Assembly (NCBI GenBank): GCA_019285755.1
Contig: CP079103.1
Location: 3,100,001 to 3,164,000, forward strand
Direction: 5' to 3'
DNA length: 64,000 nucleotides
Source of the DNA: Chitinophaga sp. E66
GTDB lineage: Bacteria > Bacteroidota > Bacteroidia > Chitinophagales > Chitinophagaceae
The number at the start of each line of letters is the position of its first letter. Position 1 is the stretch's first letter. Below, piece by piece: positions 63,595 through 64,000 of this stretch. The notes beneath the pieces are model-generated. The model was not told the origin of the DNA. It made no database searches and worked only from the letters and a program-made list of their open reading frames with translations. The position numbers and the translations under genes were made by a program.

Positions 63595-64000
63595 AGTGAA
63601 AAGAGTGGCGGCAGACCACAGCCTCATCCTGACGCTGCTGCTGGCGCCGCTGGTGTACGTATTCTTCTACGGCAGTATTTATCAATACAAGGCCGAGGAG
63701 GAAGTCCCCATCGCGGTGGTGGACGAAGACCGTACCGGCCTCTCCCAAACGCTGATCACGCAGATCGATAACTCCCAGATGGTAGACGTAGCCCTGCGCA
63801 CCACGCTGGAAGGCGCAAAGGAAAGCATGTACCGCGGCCATACGCAGGGATTCCTGTATATCGAAAAAGGAATGGAACAAAAGGTGATGTCGCTCCAACA
63901 GGCGGATATGGTCCTGGCCGTGAACGCCGCGCGGTTCCTGCCCTCCAGCGAAGTGGCGGGAGCGATCACGCAGATCGGCCTGACCGTTGGCGCGGGCGTA
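63569..64000 (+). CDS. Second ABC-2 type permease, 3' partial
   Basis: The first 144 codons of another ABC-2 permease, open to the window end. It begins MLLRLLLREVKRVAADHSLI, has one membrane helix (LTLLLAPLVYVFFYGSIY), then EVPIAVVDEDRTGLSQTLIT, the same order as in the first permease. The two are probably paired subunits of one exporter. No ABC ATPase has appeared in the operon up to the window edge. Confidence 0.85.
   Translation, partial: MLLRLLLREVKRVAADHSLILTLLLAPLVYVFFYGSIYQYKAEEEVPIAVVDEDRTGLSQTLITQIDNSQMVDVALRTTLEGAKESMYRGHTQGFLYIEKGMEQKVMSLQQADMVLAVNAARFLPSSEVAGAITQIGLTVGAGV

Noticed and set aside
1..64000. Dcm-like methylation as the full cause of the base omissions
   Set aside because: Some sites fall at CCTGG/CCAGG, but many are plain homopolymers, and intact genes such as smc also contain CCWGG sites. 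It is kept only as a side hypothesis.
1..64000. tRNA, rRNA, insertion sequences or prophage blocks
   Set aside because: I saw no rRNA or tRNA signatures and no transposase. The lone KilA-N gene has no phage neighbours.

Overview
This window comes from a Bacteroidota chromosome and looks like Chitinophagaceae (Chitinophaga-like). Supporting signs are two secreted proteins ending in gliding-motility/type IX secretion (T9SS) C-terminal domains, a T9SS-sorted M43 protease, futalosine-pathway menaquinone synthesis (MqnE), bacillithiol synthesis (BshC), many genes without a Shine-Dalgarno site, and promoters with the Bacteroidota -7 box TAnnTTTG. Base composition is GC-rich for the phylum. The exception is about 58.3-59.3 kb (a KilA-N gene), which is visibly AT-richer.

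Most genes are broken by single missing bases, often in C, G, A or T runs. Every break I reconstructed is explained by omitted bases, and essential genes such as dnaE are hit. I therefore read them as consensus sequencing errors, not biology. Gene spans below are the reconstructed whole genes, and lengths in residues assume the missing bases are restored. smc, bshC, the M43 protease, dapF, trxA, SDR, DUF72, one GT2 and the fucosyltransferase are intact.

Layout. 0-6.7 kb: nucleoside phosphorylase (5' cut), dapF, CorA transporter, NUDIX hydrolase, queuosine-precursor transporter, a small membrane protein and a YfhO-like membrane protein. 6.7-16.6 kb: a surface-glycan locus with three GT2s, one GT4, a GT11 fucosyltransferase, a flippase and an FkbM methyltransferase, with a large CshA/GEVED/CHU_C secreted protein at the head of the leftward operon. 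16.6-31.7 kb: NlpC/P60 lipoprotein, dnaE, trxA, an SprB-repeat secreted protein, CNT nucleoside transporter, M43 protease, mqnE, DUF192 lipoprotein, a response regulator and an SDR. 31.7-44 kb: PVC-type cytochrome c lipoprotein, ankyrin protein, MFS transporter, smc, FUSC transporter and bshC. 44-51.7 kb: a sugar cluster with a GT4 fused to an alpha-barrel domain and a second GT4 reading right, meeting glgA-glgC-GH130 reading left. 51.8-64 kb: DinB, a lipoprotein, DUF72, a GlcD/GlcF-like oxidase fusion, KilA-N, a small lipoprotein, and a TolC-HlyD-ABC2-ABC2 exporter operon cut by the window end.

The most notable non-coding signals are three. A tight cluster of four DnaA boxes lies between smc and the FUSC gene (an oriC candidate). 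A dispersed repeat element, made of an 11-bp tandem array plus a conserved 50-bp tail, occurs in inverted orientation at 21.6 and 55.1 kb. A 32-bp palindrome occurs once inside and once just beyond the KilA-N gene. Several -7 boxes sit only 4-8 bases before the start codon, suggesting leaderless mRNAs.
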